Assembly: GCF_033568475.1 (NCBI RefSeq)
Contig: NC_133123.1
Coordinates: forward strand, 16,850,622 to 16,914,621
Length of the DNA stretch: 64,000 nt
Origin: Henckelia pumila
Taxonomy: Eukaryota > Streptophyta > Magnoliopsida > Lamiales > Gesneriaceae
Direction of reading: 5' to 3'
Made by a program: the position numbers and the translations under genes. Under the pieces are notes generated by a model that worked only from the letters and a program-made list of their open reading frames with translations, was not told where the DNA came from and did no database searches. Below are positions 21,510 to 33,401 of this stretch, in pieces. Each line of letters opens with the position of its first letter. Within the stretch, counting starts at the first letter, position 1.

Positions 21510-22697
21510 ATCAATCACTTGAAGCTCTCTTTATGCCAAGTATTTCTCGAGACCCATAGATTTCTGCTGGGATGCTGACTGGAAGGTTAATCTTTTATAT
21601 AAGAATCATGCATCTGAGTTGTACAATTTAGATGCAGCACACTTCGTCAAACGCTGCATTGTACGTGTATATCGATCGTGCCATTATTTACATCAGGAAT
21701 TTGTGCTTAAATAAACTTATTCGACGGGTAATTCGCAAGTTTGCATCTTTTTTTTATTACATGTCGTAAAAATGGGGAACGGCCCATACATTTGGATGCG
21801 GACAACCAATTTTTTTTTGGGTCTGCGCTAATAGTGGCTTATGTAAGTTTTGGACTCAAATCAGTTTTTCTTTTCCTCGTCTGTCTTCGTTTTATGATTG
21901 GGTCCTCCCCACCAATAGTGGTCGGTGGCTTCTTTTTAATAACACGAACGGTTGGTTGGCTTGTTTTGTTTTGCTTTTTGTCATGCCATCACCAATTTTG
22001 TTGCTTGCACGCCAAATGAAAAAGTTACACACCGAAAATGATATTCCGTACGTAAAAAAATACATTATTAAGAAAACAGAAAGCACCATGGTGAGCATAT
22101 TCTATGTTTGAATTCAAAACCTTTCTATATGAAGGAACGGTGGCCTTTTGGTAGTAACTAGTAAGCAGTAAGCACCAAGAACTCTTGATTCTTGAATGAT
22201 AACTTGACCTGTGTAGTCACAAGTTATATCACCAAACAGAAACTCTTGGTTCAAATAATTCCAGTAAACTGTGGCTTACAATATCGCAAATAAGTCGTAT
22301 AACAATGTTGTTTACAAGAATAAATAATCAATTTCAACTGAGGCAAAAACTGGTCGATCCAGACAACATTTTCATTTCTGAAGAAAGGAGATGCGCGAAT
22401 AAAAACTTGAACCAAACGATGTAATCTAAACACACGTACTGTCCAGGAATGTGTTTGGCCACATTCTCCCCTTTCGGTAAAACTCAAGTGGCCTGGTATG
22501 ATGCGGACTCAAGGCCAAATCGACGTTTTCATGATATCTCAACTAAACCAATTCTAAGATCTCGTCACACAATTGTTCCTCACCTCATATTATGTGAGCG
22601 AATTAATTTAATGACACCACCCCATCCATACTCGAAAAACAAGTGATGCCCGATTTAGATGGACTATCTATCTAGACTGCTTTCACACGTGTGGTGT
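21510..22697. other. Intergenic space between convergent NFU and BOP1 genes
   Basis: It must contain both 3' UTRs. No further gene is supported; short open frames here lack family features. Confidence 0.6.
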
Positions 22698-25600
22698 TCA
22701 GTGACAATAGAGCTTGATCAAAGAATCCACCCCCGCGGTAAATAACCAAGGTTGCCTTGGATGGAACTTGCAGTCCAAGACACCTGCAAAAGTGACAACC
22801 ACAAGTTGTTCAATAAAAAAGAAATATTCCAATACCAATCACAAGTAGTTATGGAAAAAAAAATTCTAATAGTAGAGGTACATCTCTGGGCTAATTACAG
22901 ATCAACCTGAATTTTGTCCAAGACATAACCGTATATTTCAGGTTAATAATGACTTATCAGCCAACATGATGCATATATAAAATGGCGAATTGGCAAAGCT
23001 AAGGGTTGTCAAATTGTCCGGGCACTTGTCAAATTGTCCGGGCACAAATCTATTAAGGCTTGATTCAGAACAGAAACTAGCTCTTGGATTACTGCAACAA
23101 ACACTAAGCAACGGATTTTAAAAAATTAGTTACCTCTTCCATCGGCACTGGCATGCCCTCGAAGAATCTCCAAGGGGACAATTAATGGGTTCTGATTCAG
23201 ATCTGAATAAACCATTCCGTGAAATACATATGCAGTGCAATCATCAGAGCATGAGGCAAATAAAGGGTAGTAACGATGGTAGGCCACCCCAGTAATGTCC
23301 TTTGAATGACACCTGCAAATTTAGGCTAATGTTATAATGTTGCACCACAATTTTTTGAGGGAATATAAAATATAGTTGGGAACCAGTTTCTAAATTCTCT
23401 TTCTGGCTTCTTTCCAGCAAGAGGAAAAAATGGAATCAAAAGAGCAAGTGAATGACACCTTTCTCAGGTTCCGGATTTCACAGAACAAAATGAGGATTTT
23501 GACCAGATACCTAAATGATCTAAATCTTGAATGAAACATTGCAAGGCCTTTTGTAAAAATCCCAATCTACATAACAATGACCGAATACATGTACAGCACA
23601 GGTAAAAATACTGATTGGGTGACACATAAACCTGCCAACTTTAAATATTTTACATTTTTCTGCTTTTACAACCTAAAGCCAGAAGATAGTGTATCACCAC
23701 ATTGTTTTCATTATTGCGGAATCCTAATTAATCATACTTTAAATTACCGTTTCTATAGCCAGCTAGATAACTCCACAACTTGATATCAACCGATAATATC
23801 ATAAGAACTTCACGAGGATCAATAAAAACTCCAACTCTTTCATTCCGTTATTATAACTAAATTTTAAGAATATTAACTTATGGAGCTACATACCTGAGAA
23901 CTCTGTAAGGTCGAGATGAAAGGTCCATGTCAAACCAGCACAATTTTCCATCTTTACTTCCCACAATGACATTATCACCTGCAAACCATGAGACACAAAT
24001 GTTAAAATTGTACCCTAAACGCGAGTCTCATAATGCATCACCAAATGTTGCAACTGAAGAGCATTCACAATGTAAACAATGACAAGGAGATAAGGATGTA
24101 CCAGCAGGATGGATAGAAATGGAAGAAATTTCACGGACTCCGGCATCAAGCTTTTTAACAAGTTTTTGCTTTAACATATCATACACGCGCACACTCTTCT
24201 TTGTTGCAGTAAAAAATATGGATCTAGTTGGATGAAAAGCAGTTGCCACTGGAATTCCTTTTGTCCTGAATGGGATTCGTTGAGTAAGTTTTTTGGACAG
24301 CTGGTGGATCAACACTGATCTTGATTCACGTTCAACTAAGTTAAGAAACGACTATGGCCAAAGTGAAACATATATTTATATATTCAAAGTTACATCATGA
24401 TCTCAAATCCCAAAAAGAACGGAAAAATTCAAATTCAAGAAGCAACTAGCACACTAAGTATGCATAGCCAACTGCACTTGCTGCAGAATGCAATCAAGAA
24501 ACTTCTTCAGAGTGCATACTTCTTCCCCACCACTGCAGCCATTCCCTTCAATAAGGTGATTACTGGCATTTGAATTTGTAATTATAGTTTTGCCAAAGGA
24601 ACTGAAGGCTCTTGAGAGACAGCATTCCATAATTTTCATTCCACCCCTTAACATCAAGATACTTGCCACACCCAAGTACCCAACACGGTGAAATGAAGCC
24701 TTACCAGAGTATGCCTTTACATAATGACGAAACATGGAGAAAGAACAGAGGGAGATTTCAATTAATCAAAAAGTGGTCAGCATTATGTACTTAAAAAATC
24801 ATAGTTAGAAAAAGGATATCAGATGGCGCGAGTGTTGACAAATAGTCTCCTTTGCGATGCCATTCCACTTTAGTTACAGCCTGCAATCCACGACATTTCA
24901 TAAAGAATATTAACCAGAATTGCATTACCCAAATCTAAGTTGAATATCAAAACAATAAAACACATGAATTACCTTGAAGTGCTTCAACCTGATTCCACCA
25001 TGCTTATCATCTTGACACCAGTCGACAATGGATGCACTTATATCTGGGAAGAGAACAAAATGTGAATGTCAAAATTGTAAGGTTGCATAAAAACCAAAGT
25101 ATCTTACTCGTACAGACCATTTTCACCAGTTGCTTTTTGGGGCTCAAAATGGAGAAGCTCTTCGATATTTTCCTGTTCTTCATCATTTCCAACTCTGGTG
25201 TTTAAGAGAAATACATCGTGTCCCCTATTAAACAGCAGGAACTCATAAATACAGAAACATCCATTTAAAATCAATGCAACTAAAATCTCATTTATTGCTC
25301 TTACACTGCCACTGCTAATATAGAAAGAGTAGGCAGAGGATTCCATGCAACTTCCTCGATTGCATCACCTAGATCCCAGATCCGAAGACACCTTCCAGTT
25401 TCAACTTCCCAAATACGAACAGTTCCATCCTTTGAACCTGGATAACGACAAATTAGGTTAAACCCTGTTGTTTGTGCATTTCTTAAAGTTTGAACAAGAA
25501 AATGACAAACCAGAAGCAATCCATTGTCCCGTGGGTTCTGTAGAAATGGATGTGACAGGACCCTTGTGACCCTTGTACTCAAGATAACGTGTTGTTGGAT

Positions 25601-28600
25601 ATGGTTTAAGGTCTTTCCGGCTAGGCAACTTTGGTTTCAAGGACTCGGGATCAATGTTAAGCTGGAAAAATTGACCGCAAAATAAGTTGCTATAAACTAG
25701 AGGTTTTTGCTAAAATTTTAAACCAAAGAAAGAATCAGTCTGAAGAATTTTGAAAAATCATTCTTCCTGATACATACGCGTTTCTTGCGAACTCGAGGGC
25801 ACAAGTAAAGATCCAAACAGCGATCAAAAGTGTCTTGGACAGCTTTTTCATATGCAGGAACCGCTCTCAAGGACTTGAACCTACATTTTCATACAAACAA
25901 AAATTTTAAATTTCTAACACAAAACATAAACGTAAAGGGATACAAATAAAAGAAAGATTATTGAAATGAAGAATACTGTTTAGGAATAAATTTAGGCCGG
26001 TCTTCCTCAAACATAAGCTGGTAAGAATTTACTTCTTCTTGTGTTGGAATGTATTCAAGAGAGGGATTATATGATTCATCGTGACCTGAAATAATAATTT
26101 TGATTAGAAGCAAAAAATGTATATCTAAACGATAAGTAGGGAAAGGATGTAAATTCTTTATTATGCAACAAACTAATAAGTGACATCTTTTCATATCCCA
26201 AGCCATATCTACCAGAAATATACCTGGCAATTTAGGTTTTGGCGCAGGTATATAAGCCAATCCCTGTCTGTCAGCAGTGGAATCATCATCCCACAAAGCA
26301 TAAAACCGAGGCTCTTCCTTAGGTTTGTCATCAAATTTAATTAACCCCTTTCGAATGGCACGGACATACCGTAGAACCTGTAAGTCAAAAAAAAAAAGAT
26401 GGAATCAGCTTAAGCATAAATGCTACAGTTCCAATGAGACCTCAACATATGAAATTCATCTGTCACTCTAACATACCCATTGAGCATGCCCGTGGATTAG
26501 GATATTAAACCTAAGCGAAGAGAAAAAGTACGATCATCTAAAACCATTTGAATAAACAAAACATGCTAAAGACAAAAGAGCCTCAAAGTACGATCATCTA
26601 AAACCATTTTTTTAACCAACTCTTCGATATTTTCCTGTTCTTCATCATTTGTAATACAAACAGTGATAGGGTTATTACTGTTTGTATTATAAATGTCATT
26701 TGAAATTTGAAAAGGCAAGTTGGTTAAAAAAAATGAGATTTTTGGAAAAGATTTGGGGTTCCGAATAAATAGGAAAACATCATTACAAGATAAACGAAGT
26801 ACAGCCTTATCATCTCACCATGTATTTGATCCCATACATCAGAAATTCGTTAAACAAGCCAAATAATTAGTAAATAATAAAGGGACAGGGACATGCAAAG
26901 ACTAATTTGTTACCATCTGGCCAATAGTTCATATAAAAGGAAAGGAAACACAAAAAACTTCTGCCAGAGACATTATGTATATATTATGATACGGCGGCAA
27001 ATTCCATGGCTAATTACCATTTTATTTTCCCACTTGGAAGGAATGAAACGCCTCTTTGGTTCTGGTGCATTAGAGATTGGATGCTTAGCACCATCCCAAG
27101 CAAACCAATCCACGTAAGGCTGCGGCAAAGAGAATAATTATAAGAAGTTTCTCTTGGTAAAGAGAGAAATTAATGCATAATCTACAGAAGATTTCCAAAT
27201 CCAAAAATAAAATAAACATAAGACATGTACGCACAGCATATGGATCAAACTCCGCATGTGGTGCCTTTCCTTTTAATAATCTGCGAACAAGTTTAGTCTC
27301 CTCTTTCGTCAATTCCACTTCTTCGTCATTATATTCGTCATATATCTTACGCCTGAACACAAGAAACCAAAGATCAATTGAATGTTGATCATCAACAAAG
27401 CATCAGCAATCCAAACACGTATATCTGCCACACAATCGAATGTATAATAAGAAACTCAGATACAATCAATAAATTTATTTAAATTTATGAACCCACCAAT
27501 TCTTTGAGTCATCAGCACTTGCAAGAAAGGAATCCAATTTACTTTGTCTTTCCTTTTTCTTGATCTTCTTTCCAGATAGATCATATCCGATATGTTCCTC
27601 ATCCTTGTACCATTTCAGTGGAACATCTCCAACAGTGTTACGAGGCGCAACCTGATTTTGTCCAAAAAAGAAAAGGAAACAACTTTCAACAACTAAAAAA
27701 ATATATACAGGAAAGGCAGTAACAAGTAAAATGCTGCAATTCACTCTCTATATACTATCATTAACCATGTCAATAAGTTAAACGAAAAAGACAACTAATA
27801 ACCGAAAGATGTTAAATTAATGAGAGGATGCGAGAAAAATTGGTTTTATATAGCATACACATGAAAGTTCGTGTAAACTGATCAAGAAGTATAAAACTAA
27901 ATTATGAAATCAAACTCATCATCATCTGACGAATCACTCCCCTCTAGCATATATATGAAAGTTCGTGTAAACTGATCAAGTATAAAACTAAATTATTAAA
28001 TCAACCTCATCTTCTGAGGAATCACTCTCCTCAAGTACTTCACGGGAGTTCTCACTTTCATCAAGCTTGCCTTCACCATCATTATTGTTATCATCACTGG
28101 CACTACCTCCACTCCCATGTCCATCATCATCACTACCAGTCCTAGGATTATCACCATCACCAGAGTGAACAACTTCCTGTCATTATTACCAAAAACAGAT
28201 CAATATAAATACAAAATCCAAATATGAAACAAAAGTGATTACCCTTCGTCTTTCAAACAAAAAAGGCACATCATCTGCACAAACATATCCTTATTTATTT
28301 GTGATAACGGACCAATCATAAGTTCTTTCATAAATTAATGTACAAACAACTAAGTGAACATTTTTCAGTCCACAATTCATCACACAAACGCCTAAAACTG
28401 TTGTGTATGGAATAACCATGAGATGAAATTGCTCAGCTCCAAAAAAATTAGACATCCTCATTCCTCAAACCCTGTGGTAGAAAAAGCTCATTATTGAATG
28501 GGACGCCCATCCAGAAGAAGAAAAACGGTAAATGGTTTAAAGGTCAGCAGGCAGGCAAAGAAGATTTGTGACCATCAAATTTCGAAGTAAGACTTCCGAG

Positions 28601-28704
28601 CATAGAAGGAAGTACAGCAGCTCTTTGAGTTAAATTTCTAAAAGTCTTTAGTAAAATTAGTGAGTATTACCAAAAAACTGAGAGAAAATCAAGAAAGAGC
28701 ATTG

Positions 28705-28786
<82 letters not shown>

Positions 28787-31235
28787 GCAGTAGAAATTTC
28801 TAATTATTCTACGCCTTTACAGCTCCAGGTAAAACTTACAGTGGAATTATGGAATTTCTAACTTCACTATCCACTCACCAATCCGTAGGCTCTAAACGAA
28901 AAGACGATTAAGATGGGACAAACAGACAAATAACAGAACTAAATAACTAGGGGTGTTCACGATTTGGTTAACCGACCGAAACCGAAAATTCGGTTTAAAC
29001 CGAAAACCGAACCATAAATTAGGTTTGGTTTTTAGTTTTTCAGATTTTCGGTTCCATTTTTTTGATTTTTTTTTGTTTTTCTTAAAAATAATTTTTTATA
29101 TTTTTAAATAATTTATTTTTATTAATAATTAATAATAAATATAAATATATATAAAAAATTTAAAAAGTGAAAATTCGGGTAACCGAAAACCGAACCGAAA
29201 ATTCGGTTTTTAACCAAACTGAACCGTGAAATTCGGTTCGGTTTTCAGTTTCAGATTTCGAGTGAATATTTTAGTTCGGTTAACCAAAATTCCGGTTCGG
29301 TACGGATTAAATGAACCCCCATAGAAATAACTATTGCTCACTAACAATATATTCATCCAATTTCAGAACATTAAAAAAAAGCACAAAGGAAGTGACTATG
29401 TTTGGGCACCTACTTAGGAAAAATAAAAACATGTCAAAAAACAGATTCCCATGTTTTTTATTTCAAAAATGTGGCAATTTATTGTTTTTATAATATAAAA
29501 TGCCTCCTCTATTCGTCATTTTTCTACAAAATAACCACTTTCATATAACTCAAATTAGAAATAGAAAAACTACTGTAATTCTTGATAATCAATTTGGCAT
29601 CAAAAATGAAAATAGCACAGAAATAAACCGTGGCCCGTGAATCATAGCTATTCTAAGTTTAGTTTAATATTTGTCTCTTTGATAACCATTCCTTTTACTT
29701 TATATTTTAAATGTTAAATTATTTTAATATTTCCATTAAAATAGATTTTCTTATGATTTGTATGACTAAGCATATGATTGATTTCATTCCTTATTTCAAT
29801 TAATAATTCATGTAAAATTTTTATAAACATCAGCATTTATTTTTAGCAATAGGAATTGCTGCTGATTTTATTAAAATAAAACCTATTTACCAGTATCTTT
29901 TATTCTTTTTCAATCAGAAACAATTAACCATCAAGGAGATTTTGTTGACTCTTCAAAAAAATAACCCTTTTTCTTCAACTTAAAAAAAGATTTTTGCTAG
30001 ACACATGTCACACATCGCATGTTATTTGTTTCTTGAGGAAAAAATTATATTTCCATGAACACAAAACCAAGAAAGAGAAACACGAAACAAAAAACAAAAA
30101 ATTTGTGCCAAAGGTTTTACACTCAATATTACATGGCATTCATAAATACACAAGAGAGTGAACAAATATGCACAAATATATATTGAGTTTCAGTCGAGGC
30201 TTTTCCATGTGGAGTACACACACAAGTTTTAGTTTTAAAGTCCTCTTAAACTATACGCTGCACATTTACTGCAAGCAGACACTTGCAAATGAGGGGCGAA
30301 AATGTTCAACCAAATACTTCATAATTTGCAAGTTCACTGATAATTGCAAGTTGTCGGTACCAAAGGTTTTGTTTGCATCCGATAGTGTTATCAAAACAAC
30401 TGTAAAGTAAATTTCACATATCCAAGACTCGAGATTTAACTTTAGAATTTAAAGCATAAAATAAACATCGAAGAATATGGATCGCGAGGAAATCAAATAC
30501 AAATCGAAACCAAGGGAATTACCATGTACCTCATCCTCAGAGACTTGGCTAAGCTCTGATCCAGATTCACTTGCAGTGAATTCACCCTCAGATAGGCTCT
30601 ACAAGAAATAAAAACAAATCACAATCACAAAAAATGTCATTGCTTACAAATGGAATATCGCCTTCAACTTAGTTTCACTCGGGGTATCACATGAATGGAA
30701 TAGAACTAAGAGGTAATATTCAGTAGCATAATAGCCTATCTAAACAATTACCAATTTAGTTCAACAATTTTAACTGAAATGAAATACTATTTCTTCCGCT
30801 TTTTAACAATCAAATTGAAAACTTCTTTAAATTTCAATACTGTAGCTAACTGGGACCTCCAGCAACACGGTCTTCGGAAGATTAATCATCACTCGAAGCC
30901 TAGTCCTTTCAAAATCAACTAACGCATATTCGCACCATTCAACAGTAAGCTCCGTGAGCTCAGTCAGAAACCAAACAAAAATCAGATGACCGCAATACTT
31001 TTCACCGCAGTAATTGCCGAAGCATGAACAATACCTCATCATCGACACCATCTTCAGAACCCGAATCAAAAGGCGAATCTTCCGAGCTTTCTGCTGCGGC
31101 TTCTTCAGCTTCTTTTATTCTGCTTAGAGTCTCTTCAATGTTTTTATCTTTCAAATGTTCAACTTTCTTCCTTTGTTTATCATCTTTCTTCGGCTTCTCG
31201 GAATCAATTGCTTCCTTTCGCGGCTTCCTCCCCAT
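22698..31235 (-). CDS. BOP1: Ribosome biogenesis protein BOP1 homolog (18 exons, 761 aa)
   Basis: Exons from the 5' end are 31235-31035, 30598-30530, 28176-28006, 27651-27497, 27352-27235, 27119-27018, 26377-26224, 26085-25977, 25880-25778, 25661-25511, 25437-25305, 25224-25108, 25036-24973, 24880-24820, 24329-24102, 23978-23894, 23312-23134 and 22783-22698; they sum to 2286 bases, an exact multiple of three. The N-terminus (1-67) is Lys/Glu-rich, and residues 68-147 are highly acidic. The BOP1 N-terminal domain follows ([49 protein letters not shown]), then WD40 repeats from about 420 ([23 protein letters not shown]) to the terminal LYCH. Known role: the PeBoW complex with Pescadillo and WDR12, needed for 27S/28S and 5.8S rRNA maturation and 60S assembly in the nucleolus. 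All introns are GT-AG except the intron at 24330-24819. Confidence 0.95.
24330..24819 (-). other. U12-type AT-AC intron in BOP1 (490 bp)
   Basis: On the minus strand the exon ends CCATCTG and the intron starts ATATCCTTT, the U12 5' splice-site consensus. It ends TTGAAC, with a branch-site match TTTCTTAAC about 11 bases from the end. Joining gives [16 protein letters not shown] in frame (phase 1). No GT donor fits the conserved protein here. Confidence 0.88.
27861..28036 (-). repeat. Tandem duplication covering the BOP1 exon 3 3' end and its donor
   Basis: ATGAAAGTTCGTGTAAACTG plus about 65 further bases occurs at 27861-27946 and again at 27955-28036. The second block spans the end of exon 3 (boundary at 28006). 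In the intronic copy the donor context GAG|GTTGAT has become GAG|TTTGAT, so the equivalent GT is lost. Confidence 0.8.
28711..28790. repeat. (GA)n microsatellite in BOP1 intron 2
   Basis: About 80 bases of almost pure GA, with GGGA interruptions, lie in the 2.35-kb intron 2. On the gene strand it reads as CT repeats. Confidence 0.9.
28949..29324. mobile_element. hAT-like MITE in BOP1 intron 2
   Basis: It begins AGGGGTGTTCAC and ends TGAACCCCCATAG, imperfect inverted ends. AAATAACT flanks both sides (28941-28948 and 29325-29332), an 8-bp target duplication typical of hAT. The interior is a palindrome-rich series of AACCGAA/TTCGGTT motifs with no coding capacity. Confidence 0.75.
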
Positions 31236-31420
31236 TCCGCGCGTCTGAGTTCGTGTGGGGGGTTGGGGTGTGAATGAAGGGTAGGAAGCAGGGGAGTGAG
31301 AGGAATTAGGGTTCTAACAGAGGTTTTAGCAAAGGGCTTCCCAAATTTGTTTGCTTTGAGCCATCAATATTGGAAAACATGTTTGGGTTGGCCCAATTGT
31401 AAGACAACGGGCCTGTTTGT
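31236..31420 (-). promoter_or_regulatory. BOP1 promoter with telo-box and site II motifs
   Basis: On the gene strand AACCCTAA (telo-box) is at 31313-31306, about 70 bases upstream of the ATG. TGGGCC-type site II motifs lie near 31390-31395 and 31409-31414. The combination is known from plant ribosomal protein and ribosome-biogenesis promoters, which fits the product. Confidence 0.6.
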
Positions 31421-31906
31421 GATAATAAAATCATAATATTCGTCTAGTGGGTCAAGATCTAAATTATTTATAGAAGTTATTCTTTTTCTTTTTTTTTTTT
31501 TTGCGTGATACAAATGTATACATATTAAATTTTTATAAAAAAATATAATTATATTGGAATTTTTTTTTTTCCATATGGTGGAGTTTTATTTTCTTATAAA
31601 GTATTGTGCAAAGGGATGTTTGTGATGTTCCTGTCTCAAATGAGAAAAATTAAAGCGTTGAGGATGATTTCTACAAAGAAATTTTATGACAACTTGAGTT
31701 AATTGTTTTTTGTAAAGTGTGGACGAATACGAAATGGTTGTTATAAGAGTTCATTGTGTTGTCACACATTCTGTGCAGTCGCGCTTGGATTCGGAGCTTG
31801 ATATAACATCATAGATAAGTATATAATTTACCAATTGACATCATATAAGGTTGGCATCCTCACTTTTACACGTAACTTTTAATTGTCTTGTTTTGATTAT
31901 CTTGTT
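31421..31906. other. AT-rich intergenic DNA, nothing recognised
   Basis: T-runs and low-complexity DNA; no gene or clear repeat seen. Confidence 0.6.
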
Positions 31907-31914
31907 GTGTGGAT

Positions 31915-32502
31915 TGGGGATGGCAATAGGCCGGGTTTAAACTCGATCCCGCATCAAACCCGCCTATGCGGGTCCACAAGCGGGTCCGGGGCCGCCAAAG
32001 TATATATTTATATATAAATTTAAAATATACATGTATATATATAAATATAAAATATATATGTAATATTAATAATATATAATTATATTTTTATACTAAATAA
32101 TTAATATTTTATCCATAGTTTGAGTGTATAATATTATTGAATTGAAATGAATTTATTTTATTATGATATGTTTAGTATAAAAATATATCATTATAATGTT
32201 TTTTTTAGCTTAAAAGTATTAATTAATTACAATTTGATTAATTTAAAATTGTGAGAATATTTTTTTGTCTTAAATATTATAAATATATATTTAAAATTAA
32301 ATTTAATGTTTTTTGTTAATTTTAAACTTTTAAATTTTTTAATTTAATAAATTTAAAATTATTTAATTAATGGCGGGTCCAATGGGTCTAACCCGGATTG
32401 GACCCACCGGGTTCGTTGGATGGGGCGGAGCGGGTCCAAAGGGAGGCGGGGCAGGTCCTGGATTTATCCAAATTGCCCCAAACCTGCCTCGTTGTCATCC
32501 TA
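31915..32502. mobile_element. Non-autonomous hAT-like element (588 bp)
   Basis: Ends TGGGGATGGCAA and TTGTCATCCTA are imperfect inverted repeats. GTGTGGAT flanks both sides (31907-31914 and 32503-32510), an exact 8-bp target duplication. G-rich ends of GCGGGTCC type surround an AT-rich core with no coding capacity. A diverged relative is at 18060-18350. Confidence 0.8.
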
Positions 32503-32510
32503 GTGTGGAT

Positions 32511-33401
32511 ATTATCTAGATTAGTTAGTTGTTTTGATTTGTTTGGATTAGTAATGATTAATTGTTGATGACAAATATTGTTATCATGATATTATAATGT
32601 GATATATGATTAGAAGATAATCTTATAGCATTGAGCAAGTTATCAAAAGTATCAAGGTGATATAAATTTGATATTGATAAGCATGAAGATAAAATATGGT
32701 GAAGATATCTCTTGAAACAGACTGATGAGTGCAGGACGAATTTTGGATAAAAAAACATGTTGTGTTCTACTAAGTGTCCCAACATACAGTGAGACGAGCT
32801 GAGAAAAATATCATGAAAATTCATTCTGAGTTCAGAGTACAAGCTTTATCGTAGTACAGACTTACAAGTGAAGGTTGTGATACATTCATCCGGAGAGGAA
32901 GGTGACGTTCTCGGGAGATAACAATCCATCGCATCGAAGAGATTTCGAAGAGAGCGAAATCAAAGATGAGTGGTGCTCTCCAAGTGAATCTGTTGAAAGT
33001 GTATATCACAGAGGCGTCATAAAAAGAGCGAGTCTTTTTGTTATTAAATAATTCCTTACGTGATTGTAACATATTCAATTTTAGTGGATCAATTTGCTAT
33101 ATAGGCGTGGTCCCCGTAGATGTAAGTATTTCGACCGAACTACGTTAAAATCTTGTGTCTTTATTTTTTATTGTGCTACGTGCGTATCCTAGAAATAATG
33201 CTAATATAAAAGACACATAAACTTCAAATTAAATACGGGTTTCACCCACAAAATCCAATTTTGTTAATGTTAATGTCTCAAGTGTTAATTCAAAAACTAT
33301 TTTTTTAAAAAAAAATGTTAATTCAAAAACTACAAGAAGAATTTCTTGTTGTTAAGGAAAATTTTAATTCAAAAACTACAAGAAAAATGTCCAGTTGTAA
33401 A
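32511..33401 (+). repeat. Possible retrotransposon LTR remnant plus short direct repeats
   Basis: The stretch 32560-33230 ends with GGCGTGGTCCCCGTAGATGT, an ACTACGTTAAAATCTTGTG-like stretch and T-rich DNA, a phrase typical of the R/U5 end of plant copia LTRs. No internal region or termini were found. At 33280-33390 TTAATTCAAAAACTA is repeated three times. Confidence is low. Confidence 0.35.
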
